Source: an uncultured Campylobacter sp.
GTDB lineage: Bacteria; Actinomycetota; Actinomycetes; Mycobacteriales; Mycobacteriaceae
NCBI GenBank assembly: GCA_946221035.1
Contig: CAMIME010000035.1
Coordinates: 1 to 25,373, forward strand
Direction: 5' to 3'
Length of the DNA: 25,373 bases
Shown here: in pieces, positions 7,271 through 14,493 of the stretch
Numbering within the stretch: position 1 is the stretch's first letter
Layout of the letters: each line of letters starts with the position of its first letter
The notes under the pieces: model-generated
What the model saw: only the letters and a program-made list of their open reading frames with translations
Told to the model about the DNA's origin: nothing
The model's database searches: none
Made by a program: the position numbers and the translations under genes

Positions 7271-8571
7271 AGCGCCTCCAGGAACCCGCGGGCCCAGTGC
7301 TCCACGTCGTGCTCCACGACCCAATCGTGCATCGCCCGCATCCGCGCCGGGTCGGGTGCCATCGCCTCTACGATCGCCTGCTTCACCGACTCCAAATCGA
7401 AAGGATTGCACAGGTAGGCGCGGTGCAGCTCCACGGCCGCACCCGCGAACTCGGAGAGCACGAGCGCGCCGGAGGCGTCCGGGTGCGCCGCCACGTACTC
7501 CTTGGCCACCAGGTTCATCCCGTCCTTGAACGGGGTCACCACCATCACGTCGGCCGCGGCGTAGTAGGCGCCCAGCTCCTCCTTGGGCACCCCGCGGTGG
7601 ATGTAGTGCACGATCGGCTTGCCCACCTCCGCGAAGCGGCCGTTGATGCGCGAGACCGCCTCTTCGACCTCGCGGCGCGTCTGCCGGTAATTGTCGATGC
7701 GCTCGCGCGACGGCGTGGCCAGCTGAATCATGGCCACGTCGCGCACCTTGCCCTCCTCCAAAAGCTCCTCGAGCGCCGTCAGCCGCTGCAGGATGCCCTT
7801 CGTGTAATCCATCCTGTCCACCCCGAGCAGCAGGTGCTGGGGGTCGCCCACCTTCGAGCGCAGTTCGCTTATCGACGACTCCGTTGCCCGCGGCACGGCC
7901 CCAACATCAATCGAGATGGGGAACGTCCCTGTCCGGATGTCCTGGGTAAGCAGGCGGAAGTTCTCCTCGTCCGTGGTGCGCTGGAAGCCGATGAGATCGC
8001 AGCCCGACAGGCCGATCAGGATCTCGTCGCGCCAGGGCAGCTGCTGGAACAGCGCCGGGGCGGGGAAGGGGATGTGAAGGAAGAACCCGATTTTCAAATC
8101 CGGGCGCATGCTGCGCAGGATTCCCGGCACGAGCTGGAGCTGGTAGTCCTGCACCCACACCGTGGCGCCCTCTGCGGCGTGTTTCGCGGTGGCTTTGGCG
8201 AAGCGCTCGTTGACCGCGACGTAGCGCTCCCACCACTGCTGGTTGTACTCGGGCGTGACAATGAGGTCGTGGTAGAGCGGCCACAGGGTCGAATTGGAAA
8301 AGCCCTCGTAGAACCCTTCGTAATCATCCTGGTCCAGGGCCACGGGGATGAGACTGATGCCGTCGAACTCGAACGGCTCCAGCTCCGCCTGGGTCTCGCT
8401 CGTGTCGCCCGGCCACCCAATCCAGCACCCCGACTGGTGCTTGAGCACCGGCGCAAGCGCTGCCACCAAGCCGCCGGGGGAGACCTGGTAGCTCCCGCCG
8501 GCCTTGTCTACCTTGTCTACCTTGTCTACCGGCAGGCGGTTCGCGACAACGACGAACTCGTTGCGGCCCAT
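7267..8571 (-). CDS. otsA: trehalose-6-phosphate synthase, shortened version
   Basis: OtsA transfers glucose from UDP-glucose to glucose-6-phosphate. The 434-residue GT20 protein has NRLPVD (11-16), SPGGL (31-35), VWVQDYQL (138-145), FFLHIPFP (163-170), GVDRMDYTKG (250-259, with R253 and K258) and DGMNLVAKE (350-358). It is shorter than the roughly 470-490 residues I know for E. coli and C. glutamicum OtsA. The loss is near residues 205-215, where NFRLLTQDI runs almost directly into GTFPISID; the surface loop normally present there is missing in frame. The N-terminus carries a VDK triplet from a 9-bp tandem repeat. ATG 8571 abuts the TAG of the lysine-rich gene; AGAAGG lies just upstream. Confidence 0.93.
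   Translation of the reverse strand: MGRNEFVVVANRLPVDKVDKVDKAGGSYQVSPGGLVAALAPVLKHQSGCWIGWPGDTSETQAELEPFEFDGISLIPVALDQDDYEGFYEGFSNSTLWPLYHDLIVTPEYNQQWWERYVAVNERFAKATAKHAAEGATVWVQDYQLQLVPGILRSMRPDLKIGFFLHIPFPAPALFQQLPWRDEILIGLSGCDLIGFQRTTDEENFRLLTQDIRTGTFPISIDVGAVPRATESSISELRSKVGDPQHLLLGVDRMDYTKGILQRLTALEELLEEGKVRDVAMIQLATPSRERIDNYRQTRREVEEAVSRINGRFAEVGKPIVHYIHRGVPKEELGAYYAAADVMVVTPFKDGMNLVAKEYVAAHPDASGALVLSEFAGAAVELHRAYLCNPFDLESVKQAIVEAMAPDPARMRAMHDWVVEHDVEHWARGFLEAL
8504..8530 (-). repeat. three 9-bp tandem units in the 5' end of otsA
   Basis: TTGTCTACC occurs three times in a row on the plus strand (8504-8512, 8513-8521, 8522-8530). On the coding strand this gives Val-Asp-Lys three times at residues 15-23 of OtsA. 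A 9-bp unit keeps the frame whatever the copy number, so copy number could vary between strains without killing the gene. Confidence 0.9.
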
Positions 8572-8943
8572 CTACGCCTTCTTCGCAGCCTTGGTGGTCT
8601 TTTTTGCCGCCTTCTTGGTGGCCTTCTTTGTAGCTTTCTGCGTGGTCTTCTTGGTTGCCTTCTTCGCGGCCTTCTTGGTCGCCTTCTTCTTCGCGACCTT
8701 CTTTGTCGCCTTCTTGGTGGCCTTCTTCGGAGCCTCCTCCGCCTGCTCCTTCTCCAGGTCCTCTACGTAACGCTTGTACACGAAGCCCTTCGGCTCGACG
8801 CCGAGCATGGACATGAGCGTGACGCCGTCGAGGAAATCCTCCGCGTATGTGGCCACGATCCGCCGAGCGCCCGACGCCGTCTGCTCCTCCACGGCGTGCA
8901 TTGCCTCGGCGGACGGGCGGGAATCGGTGATCTTAGGTGGCAC
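8572..8943 (-). CDS. small protein with histone-like lysine-rich tail
   Basis: The 123-residue protein has two parts. Residues 1-70 form a mixed, probably helical domain (MPPKITDSRPSAEAMHAVEE...) that I do not recognise. Residues 73-123 are almost only Lys, Ala and Thr, with KKATKK-type repeats and about 25 lysines, like the tail of mycobacterial HupB/Hlp or histone H1. No HU DNA-binding domain is visible. Binding to nucleic acid or other polyanions is likely from charge alone. GTG 8943 has GAGGAA six bases upstream. A strong -10-like TAGAAT lies 37 bases upstream of the start. The stop TAG is immediately followed by the otsA ATG, so it is probably the first gene of the trehalose operon. Confidence 0.85.
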   Translation of the reverse strand: MPPKITDSRPSAEAMHAVEEQTASGARRIVATYAEDFLDGVTLMSMLGVEPKGFVYKRYVEDLEKEQAEEAPKKATKKATKKVAKKKATKKAAKKATKKTTQKATKKATKKAAKKTTKAAKKA

Positions 8944-8979
8944 AGCGGCTTCCTCTCGTTTTAGGCAGTCAGATGCGTC

Positions 8980-8985
8980 ATTCTA
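8980..8985 (-). promoter_or_regulatory. -10 element for the lysine-rich/otsA operon
   Basis: On the minus strand TAGAAT is read at this position, in the short gap between the thrE stop and the lysine-rich gene. It matches the actinobacterial -10 consensus well. A -35 element is not clear. It would give a leader of about 30 nt before the GTG start, which contains the GAGGAA ribosome binding site. Confidence 0.45.
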
Positions 8986-8989
8986 CATG

Positions 8990-10441
8990 CTAACGGCGGC
9001 GGCGCACCCGGCGGATCTGGTCGAACGTGACGCGGCCGGCGCGGCGGAACGCGCGGTAAGGGGCGTAGAGCTGCGGCGCGCGGATCTTGCGCGCGAGCCA
9101 CTCGCCGAACACCACCCCGCCCGCCAAGGCCAGGCAGGTGCCGATGGCGGTGAACAGATTCATCATGCCCAGCAGCAGCTGCTCGTTCACGATCGCGTAC
9201 ATGCCGCGGTAGATCCATGAGCCCGGCAGGAAGGGTGTCACGCCGGCGACCGCCGTGATCACCGGGTTGATCATGAACCGGCGGGAGATCAAGCCACCCG
9301 CGAGCCCGATGACGATGGCGCAGGCCGACGTCGCCAGCACCCGGCCCGCGCCCAGCGGCTGAAGGACCACGTAGAAGATGGCGGAACCGACGGCAGCGGT
9401 GATAAAAGACAAGATCACCGCGTCGCGCTCGGCGAAGCACGTCACCGCAAACGCAGCCGCGGCCATTCCGCCACCAATCACTGTCAAGAAGATGCTGCTG
9501 TAGGCCGAGGTTCCCGGCAGGATCTCGACCGGGGGAAGCGGCATGCCCACGATCTCCGACATGGCCACGCCACCCGCAACTCCGGCGACGATGCCGCCTG
9601 TATTGAGCATCGCCGAAAAGAAGCGTGCGGCGGCGTTAATGGAAGACCCGGTGACGCCGTCGAGAAGCGACTGCACCAGCGTCAAACCCGCGAGCAGCAC
9701 GATGATGCCGGTCGCGATGAGCTGGCTGGGGACGATGGTGCGGCCGATGGAGGCCGAGAAGTCGTAGACGATCGCCGCCGGCACGGTGGCCAGAAAACCG
9801 CCCACGACGCTGTGGAAGAACACGGGCAGCCCGCCGCGGGAGAGGATCTTGTTGAAGCCGATGATGAGGAAGGCGGTGAGCGCGCCCACGATCATCATGA
9901 GCCAATCCCCGCCCAACAGCATGGCCACGAACATGCCCATGACCGACCAGCCCAGCAGGTTGCGGGCGTTGCGGTAGGGGATGGGCATGGTGTCGATGTC
10001 GTTGAGGATCTTCTCCGCCATCTCCGGTGGGGTCGCGCCCGAGCGGATCGAGCGGATCAGCCGGTCAACCTCCTGCAGCTTCGCGTAGTTCTCGCTGATC
10101 ATCGTGACCACGCGGGTGACGTTGACCGGCGTGCGGCCGTCGATGATGGTGGTCAGCGTGATCGTGTTCACCACGATGTTGATGTGCACGTAGTGCAGCC
10201 CGTACGAGGAGCACACCGAGTGCATGTACTTCGTGGTGTCCGAAGACGTCGTGGCGTTTGCAATCAGGATCTCACCGATGCGGGCGGCGATGTTCATCAC
10301 CGCCGCAACCTCGGCCGGGTCCGTCAAGTTGATCGGCGCGAGCACCGACGGCGGCGGGGACGTGCGGGCGTCATCGATCGTGGCCACCCGTTGGCGGGAG
10401 CCAGACATCTTTTCCCACAGCGTGTTCAACCCGTTCGGCAC
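8990..10441 (-). CDS. thrE: threonine/serine exporter ThrE
   Basis: ThrE exports L-threonine and L-serine using the membrane potential. The 483-residue protein has the ThrE layout: a soluble N-terminal domain (about 1-165, with PPPSVLAPINLTDPAEV and EVDRLIRSIRSGATPPEMAEKIL-like conserved stretches) followed by about ten membrane segments. Conserved pieces include LLAGLTLVQSLLDG and IYRGMYA near the C-terminus, and the tail is arginine-rich. Length and motifs agree with C. glutamicum ThrE (489 residues as I recall). The start is GTG 10441, with AAGGTGAG a few bases upstream. It is divergent from tRNA-Thr and ends 47 bp before the lysine-rich gene. Confidence 0.95.
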   Translation of the reverse strand: MPNGLNTLWEKMSGSRQRVATIDDARTSPPPSVLAPINLTDPAEVAAVMNIAARIGEILIANATTSSDTTKYMHSVCSSYGLHYVHINIVVNTITLTTIIDGRTPVNVTRVVTMISENYAKLQEVDRLIRSIRSGATPPEMAEKILNDIDTMPIPYRNARNLLGWSVMGMFVAMLLGGDWLMMIVGALTAFLIIGFNKILSRGGLPVFFHSVVGGFLATVPAAIVYDFSASIGRTIVPSQLIATGIIVLLAGLTLVQSLLDGVTGSSINAAARFFSAMLNTGGIVAGVAGGVAMSEIVGMPLPPVEILPGTSAYSSIFLTVIGGGMAAAAFAVTCFAERDAVILSFITAAVGSAIFYVVLQPLGAGRVLATSACAIVIGLAGGLISRRFMINPVITAVAGVTPFLPGSWIYRGMYAIVNEQLLLGMMNLFTAIGTCLALAGGVVFGEWLARKIRAPQLYAPYRAFRRAGRVTFDQIRRVRRRR

Positions 10442-10491
10442 AGGCTCACCTTAACGGCTGGGTGGTGTTCGCGCACCTAGCAGGTGGTGTG

Positions 10492-10497
10492 TAATAT
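10492..10497 (+). promoter_or_regulatory. -10 element of the tRNA-Thr gene
   Basis: TAATAT lies 10 bp before the first base of the tRNA, in the 66-bp gap between the divergent thrE start and the tRNA. The sequence and distance fit a tRNA promoter. I see no good -35 hexamer. Confidence 0.5.
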
Positions 10498-10507
10498 CTG
10501 CCCCACT

Positions 10508-10583
10508 GCTGGAGTGGCGCAATCGGTAGCGCAACGGTCTTGTAAACCGTAGGTTGCGAGTTCAAGTCTCGTCTCCAGCTCCA
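10508..10583 (+). tRNA. tRNA-Thr(UGU), CCA encoded
   Basis: A complete cloverleaf folds. The acceptor stem is GCTGGAG (10508-10514) with CTCCAGC (10573-10579), discriminator T at 10580 and CCA at 10581-10583. The D stem is GCGC/GCGC, the anticodon stem ACGGT/ACCGT with loop CTTGTAA and anticodon TGT at 10541-10543, and the T arm GCGAG-TTCAAGT-CTCGT. Anticodon UGU reads ACA and other threonine codons. A short T run follows the CCA (10588-10592). Confidence 0.97.
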
Positions 10584-10593
10584 AATCTTTTTC

Positions 10594-10616
10594 GGAGGGG
10601 TACACGAAACCCTTCC
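10594..10616 (+). other. stem-loop between tRNA-Thr and phoP
   Basis: GGAGGGGT (10594-10601) can pair with ACCCTTCC (10609-10616), one mismatch, around a 7-nt loop. No T run follows, so it is not a convincing terminator. The 122-bp stretch 10584-10705 holds no gene; besides this it contains the repeats at 10632-10665. Confidence 0.35.
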
Positions 10617-10631
10617 AGCGGGCGTACAGGA

Positions 10632-10665
10632 AATGTTCAGCCCCCGGGTGTTCAATGGTGTTTCA
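10632..10665 (+). promoter_or_regulatory. direct repeats upstream of phoP, possible regulator binding site
   Basis: TGTTCA occurs at 10634-10639 and 10649-10654, and GGTGTTTCA follows at 10657-10665, about 10 bp after GGTGTTCA. Tandem half sites roughly one turn apart are typical of OmpR/PhoP-family regulators. The sequence is only loosely like the CTGTGA-type repeats known for PhoP in mycobacteria and corynebacteria. Autoregulation of the downstream gene is inference. Confidence 0.3.
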
Positions 10666-10705
10666 TCGCACGACTGTTGTGTCGAAAATGAACGGAGAAA
10701 CACCC

Positions 10706-11407
10706 ATGGCTGACCAGAACATCAAGGTGCTCGTCGTTGACGACGAGCCGAACATCGTTGAACTGCTCACCGTATCCATGCGCTTCCAAGGCTTCGATGT
10801 GGAAAGCGCCACGTCCGGCAAGGAGGCGCTTGAGCTAGCGAAGAGTTTCAGGCCCGACGCGTACATCCTGGACGTGATGATGCCGGAGATGGACGGGTTC
10901 GAGCTCCTGGGCAAGCTGCGCGCGGAGGGCCTTGACGGCCCGGTGCTCTTCCTCACCGCCAAGGACGCGGTGGAAGACCGCATCCATGGGCTGACCATCG
11001 GCGCCGACGATTACGTGACCAAGCCTTTCTCGCTGGAGGAGGTGATCACGCGCCTGCGTGTCATCCTGCGCCGCGGCAACGTTGCGGAGGCCGGGGACGA
11101 AGACGCCACCTTGCGCTACGCCGACCTCACGCTGAACGACGACACGCACGAGGTCACGAAGGCGGGGGAGATCGTGGAGCTGTCCCCGACGGAGTTCAAC
11201 CTGCTGCGCTACCTCATGCTCAACGCGGAAGTCGTCCTGTCCAAGGCGAAGATCCTGGACAACGTGTGGCACTACGACTTCGGCGGGGACGGCAACGTGG
11301 TGGAGTCCTACATCTCCTACCTGCGCCGCAAGGTGGACACGGGCGACGTGCCGCTCATTCACACCGTCCGCGGTGTCGGTTACGTGCTGCGCACCCCCCG
11401 CCAGTAA
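10706..11407 (+). CDS. phoP: response regulator, PhoP type (PhoR of C. glutamicum)
   Basis: This 233-residue OmpR/PhoB-family regulator has a receiver domain with acidic pocket D12/D13, phosphorylation site D56 (YILDVMMP), T84 and K106 (VTKPFS), and a winged-helix DNA-binding domain (about 135-233). It closely follows mycobacterial PhoP: NIVELL, FQGF, ILDVMMP, DDYVTKPFSLEEV, LSPTEFNLLRY, YDFGGD, NVVESY and HTVRGVGYVLR. The position before its kinase, HIT, purD, purB, purC and an oligopeptidase B gene matches the mycobacterial phoPR neighbourhood. In C. glutamicum the orthologue is named PhoR and acts in phosphate starvation; in M. tuberculosis PhoP controls envelope and pH genes. ATG 10706 has GGAG eight bases upstream; an in-frame ATG at 10688 is less likely. 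Confidence 0.92.
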   Translation: MADQNIKVLVVDDEPNIVELLTVSMRFQGFDVESATSGKEALELAKSFRPDAYILDVMMPEMDGFELLGKLRAEGLDGPVLFLTAKDAVEDRIHGLTIGADDYVTKPFSLEEVITRLRVILRRGNVAEAGDEDATLRYADLTLNDDTHEVTKAGEIVELSPTEFNLLRYLMLNAEVVLSKAKILDNVWHYDFGGDGNVVESYISYLRRKVDTGDVPLIHTVRGVGYVLRTPRQ

Positions 11408-11416
11408 GACGCGCCC

Positions 11417-12811
11417 GTGATGTCGCGAGTGACGCCGTACCGTCCGGCAGTGTGGCAATCCGCCAAGCCACTGAAACATCAGTTGGTCGCGCTGGTGATG
11501 CTGATCTCGGTAGTGGGCACCATCGCCAGCTCGGTGATCATCTACGCGATAATGCGCCAGCTGCTGTTTGAGCGGGTGGACGACCAGCTCGAGGACGGCA
11601 TCAATACCTGGGCCCAGCAGCACAACCCGGCCTGGCAGTTCAGCTTTTGGAGCCTGCCGTCAGACTTCACCCAATCCACGCTTTACCCGGGGCAGTCGGA
11701 GCCGATGCTGCGCCGCGGAACGGAAAGCCCGCCTGATTACTCCCAGCTCACGCGACTGGATCGGCCGAAGACCGTGTCCTCTGCCCCTGGCTCTGCGACG
11801 GAGCGCAAGTGGCGCGCGGTCGCGCACCAGGAAGCCGACGGCACCGTGCAGTACGTGGCAAAGTCCCTCGACTCCGAGCAGCGCATGCTGGCCACGCTGG
11901 CATGGGTGGAGGCGTCCGTTGGCTTACTCGTGTTGGTGGGCATTGGCTGGGCGAGCAACCGCTACGTGGGCAAGGCACTTGCCCCGTTGAAAGAGGTGGA
12001 GAACACAGCACTCGCGATCGCGGAGGGCGACATGGACCGCCGCGTGCCCGCGTGGTCGAAGAACACCGAGGTGGGCAAGCTGTCGTCGGCGGTGAACACG
12101 ATGGTGGGCCAGTTGCAGGAGTCCCTCGAAAACGCCCAGGCGCAGGAGGAACAGATGCGCCGCTTCGTGGGCGATGCGTCCCACGAGCTGCGTACCCCGC
12201 TGACTAGCGTGCGCGGCTACGCGGAGCTTTACCGCATGGGCGGGGCGCCAGCGGACATGGTGCTGGGCAAGATCGACGAAGAATCCGCGCGCATGCAGCT
12301 GCTGGTGGAAGACCTCCTCGCACTCACCCGCGCGGAGGGTTCGCGGCTGGACCACAAGCCGGTGGACGCGCTCGAGCTTGTGCTGTCGGTGAAAGATTCG
12401 GCGCGCGCGGCGTTTCCGAACCGGGTGATCGAGGTGGTCAACGACACCACCAAGCCGCCGATTGTGGACGGCGACTCGGCCCGGCTCCACCAGGTGCTGC
12501 TCAACCTCGTGACCAACGCGTTCAAGCACGCCGGCGAGGACGCGGAGGTCACGGTCCACGTCCGGGAGAACCTGGACCGGGTGGTCATCGACGTCGCCGA
12601 CAACGGCTGCGGTATGGAGCCGAAGGACGCGGAGCACATCTTCGAGCGCTTCTACCGCGCCGACACCTCGCGCACCCGCGCCTCGGGCGGCGGGTCGGGC
12701 CTGGGTCTCGCCATCACCAAATCGTTGGTTGAAGCCCACGGCGGCACGATCAGCGTGGCAACCAAGCCCGGGGAGGGTTCGACGTTTACCCTGTCGCTCC
12801 CGGCAGCGTAG
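11417..12811 (+). CDS. phoR: sensor histidine kinase, PhoR type (PhoS of C. glutamicum)
   Basis: Partner kinase of the response regulator 9 bp upstream. The 464-residue protein has TM1 (about 23-46), an extracytoplasmic sensor segment (47-155), TM2 (about 158-180), HAMP (184-238), the H box with H256 in DASHELRTPL, the N box LLNLVTNAFKH, and ATP-lid motifs VADNGCGM, IFERFYRAD and GGGSGLGLAI. It should autophosphorylate H256 and pass phosphate to D56 of the regulator. The start is GTG 11417 or the directly following ATG 11420; no clear ribosome binding site exists, so coupling to the gene before is possible. The last 26 bp overlap the convergent HIT gene. The signal sensed cannot be read from sequence. 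Confidence 0.93.
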   Translation: MMSRVTPYRPAVWQSAKPLKHQLVALVMLISVVGTIASSVIIYAIMRQLLFERVDDQLEDGINTWAQQHNPAWQFSFWSLPSDFTQSTLYPGQSEPMLRRGTESPPDYSQLTRLDRPKTVSSAPGSATERKWRAVAHQEADGTVQYVAKSLDSEQRMLATLAWVEASVGLLVLVGIGWASNRYVGKALAPLKEVENTALAIAEGDMDRRVPAWSKNTEVGKLSSAVNTMVGQLQESLENAQAQEEQMRRFVGDASHELRTPLTSVRGYAELYRMGGAPADMVLGKIDEESARMQLLVEDLLALTRAEGSRLDHKPVDALELVLSVKDSARAAFPNRVIEVVNDTTKPPIVDGDSARLHQVLLNLVTNAFKHAGEDAEVTVHVRENLDRVVIDVADNGCGMEPKDAEHIFERFYRADTSRTRASGGGSGLGLAITKSLVEAHGGTISVATKPGEGSTFTLSLPAA

Positions 12812-13217
12812 CCACATCGGCCAGGCCGGTGCGGATTTTCTCGGCGGCGGCGTCCATTTTGGCGTCGTCGGTGTCGTCGTAGCTCATGGCGCGCGACAGG
12901 TCGTAGCCCGACATGTCGTTGGCGGGGAAGACGTGGATGTGAGCATGGGGGACCTCGAAGCCCGCGATGAGGTAGCCAGCGCGCTGGGCATCGAACTCGT
13001 CCACAATCACGCGCCCGATGGCCTGGGCGACCTCGTTCATGTGCGCCCACAGCTCCGGCGAACAGTCGGTCCACTTGTCAATTTCCTCAACCGGCACGAC
13101 CAGGGTGTGGCCGTAGGCGACCGGTTCGATGGTGAGAAACGCTGCCACTGTGTCGTCTTTGTACACGATGCGCCCCGGGATCTCCCCGGCGATGATCTTG
13201 CTGAATACGGTGCTCAT
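12786..13217 (-). CDS. HIT-family nucleotide hydrolase
   Basis: The 143-residue protein belongs to the histidine-triad family, which hydrolyses nucleotide conjugates such as adenosine phosphoramidates. It starts MSTVFSKIIAGEIPGRIVYKD and has the triad HAHIHV (H-x-H-x-H) after IAGFEVP. The partner histidines of GHTLVVP are present too. Length is typical of HinT-like proteins. In M. tuberculosis a HIT gene (Rv0759c) also lies behind phoPR on the opposite strand. ATG 13217 is chosen for the MSTVFSKI start; longer upstream frames run through purD. No ribosome binding site is visible, and a -10-like TAGCTT ends 8 nt before the ATG. Only 31 bp separate it from the divergent purD start. Confidence 0.93.
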   Translation of the reverse strand: MSTVFSKIIAGEIPGRIVYKDDTVAAFLTIEPVAYGHTLVVPVEEIDKWTDCSPELWAHMNEVAQAIGRVIVDEFDAQRAGYLIAGFEVPHAHIHVFPANDMSGYDLSRAMSYDDTDDAKMDAAAEKIRTGLADVATLPGATG

Positions 13218-13225
13218 ACGTTCAG

Positions 13226-13241
13226 AAGCTACCGGTAAATT
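13226..13241. promoter_or_regulatory. overlapping divergent promoters of the HIT gene and purD
   Basis: On the minus strand TAGCTT (13231-13226) ends 8 nt before the HIT ATG. On the plus strand TAAATT (13236-13241) ends 7 nt before the purD ATG. Both spacings fit leaderless transcripts, although AAGG at 13242-13245 could also serve purD as ribosome binding site. With 31 bp between the two start codons, each promoter's upstream part must lie inside the other gene. Confidence 0.45.
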
Positions 13242-13248
13242 AAGGCGC

Positions 13249-14493
13249 ATGCGCATCCTTGTCATCGGTTCGGGCGGCCGCGAACACGCCCTCCTCCACG
13301 CAATGCAGGGCAACGAACTCGCGGTAGCACCAGGCAACGCGGGCATGTCCGGCTTAGCGACGGTCCATCCGGTCGACCCCTCATCCCCCGAGGCCATCGT
13401 GGAACTCGCCCAAACCGTTGAGGCGGAGCTCGTGGTGGTGGGCCCCGAAATCCCCCTCGTGGCAGGGGCGGCGGACGCGCTGAAGGCCGCCGGCATCGCC
13501 GTGTTCGGCCCCACGCAGGAGGCGGCGCAACTGGAGGGCTCAAAGGCATTCGCCAAAGAGGTCATGGCGGCCGCCGGTGTGCGCACCGCCTCGGCCACGC
13601 GCATCACCAGCGCAGACGAGATTGAGGCGGCACTTGACCAGTACGGTCCCCGCTTTGTGGTGAAAGATGACGGGCTCGCTGGGGGTAAGGGGGTGGTGGT
13701 GACGGAGGACCGTCGGCAAGCGAAAGCTCATGCTGAGGCCGTCATCGCCGCGGGCAACCCCGTGCTGTTCGAAAGCTTCCTCGAGGGCCCCGAGGTGAGC
13801 CTGTTCTGCCTGGTGGACGGCGAGACCGTGGTGCCGCTCAAGCCCGCGCAGGACCACAAGCGCGCCTACGACAACGACGAGGGGCCCAACACCGGCGGCA
13901 TGGGTGCGTACGCGCCGCTTCCGTGGTTGCCCGCGGACGGGGTGCAGCGCATCGTGGATGAGATCGCGCGCCCGGTAGCGGAAGAAATGGTCGCGCGCGG
14001 CGTGCCCTACCAGGGGCTGCTCTACGTCGGCGCTGCGTGGGGGCCTGAGGGTCCGGCGGTGGTCGAGTTCAACTGCCGCTTCGGCGACCCGGAGACCCAG
14101 GCGGTGCTCGCCCTGCTTGAGACGCCGTTGGCGGAGGTGCTGCTCGCGGTCGCCGAGGGCCGCCTCGCGGAGGTGGAGCCGCTCGCGTGGCGCGAAGGGT
14201 ACGCGGCGACCGTGGTGCTGGCGGCCGAGGGCTACCCGGCGGCGGCGAAGACAGGCGGGGCGATCTCCGGGCCGGTAGATGACCCGGCGACCGTGCTGCA
14301 CGCGGGCACGGGGTTGCAGGACGGTGTGCTTGTGGCCACCGGCGGGCGCGTGCTCAACGCCGTCGGTGTCGGGGCGACGCTGGAGGAGGCGGTCGCTAAG
14401 GCGTACCGCGTGCTGGAGCAGATTGATCTGCCGGGGTCCTTCTACCGCCGCGACATCGCCCGGGCCGCGATTGAGGGAGCGATCTCCTTATGA
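13249..14493 (+). CDS. purD: phosphoribosylamine-glycine ligase
   Basis: PurD (GARS) joins glycine to phosphoribosylamine with ATP, the second step of purine synthesis. The 414-residue protein has the N-terminal MRILVIGSGGREHALLHA, GPEIPLVAG, the ATP-grasp domain with FVVKDDGLAGGKGVVV, EVSLFCLVDG, the family signature around QDHKRAYDNDEGPNTGGMG (split by me only for length) and EFNCRFGDPETQ for metal binding, then the C-terminal domain ending RRDIARAA. Length is typical. ATG 13249 begins exactly at the conserved N-terminus. The stop overlaps purB as ATGA, so purD and purB are one operon. Confidence 0.97.
   Translation: MRILVIGSGGREHALLHAMQGNELAVAPGNAGMSGLATVHPVDPSSPEAIVELAQTVEAELVVVGPEIPLVAGAADALKAAGIAVFGPTQEAAQLEGSKAFAKEVMAAAGVRTASATRITSADEIEAALDQYGPRFVVKDDGLAGGKGVVVTEDRRQAKAHAEAVIAAGNPVLFESFLEGPEVSLFCLVDGETVVPLKPAQDHKRAYDNDEGPNTGGMGAYAPLPWLPADGVQRIVDEIARPVAEEMVARGVPYQGLLYVGAAWGPEGPAVVEFNCRFGDPETQAVLALLETPLAEVLLAVAEGRLAEVEPLAWREGYAATVVLAAEGYPAAAKTGGAISGPVDDPATVLHAGTGLQDGVLVATGGRVLNAVGVGATLEEAVAKAYRVLEQIDLPGSFYRRDIARAAIEGAISL

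Noticed and set aside
8580..8740. Short repeated units resembling a CRISPR or satellite array
   Set aside because: The periodicity comes from codons for the Lys/Ala/Thr tail; there are no equal-length spacers.
7150..8964. 604-codon plus-strand frame opposite otsA
   Set aside because: Antisense shadow of otsA and the lysine-rich gene in GC-rich DNA; no family motifs.
10446..10703. 85-residue open frame on the minus strand across the tRNA
   Set aside because: It is the antisense of tRNA-Thr; the RRDLNSQPTVYKTVALPIAP-type translation is a well-known artefact of frames drawn over tRNA genes.
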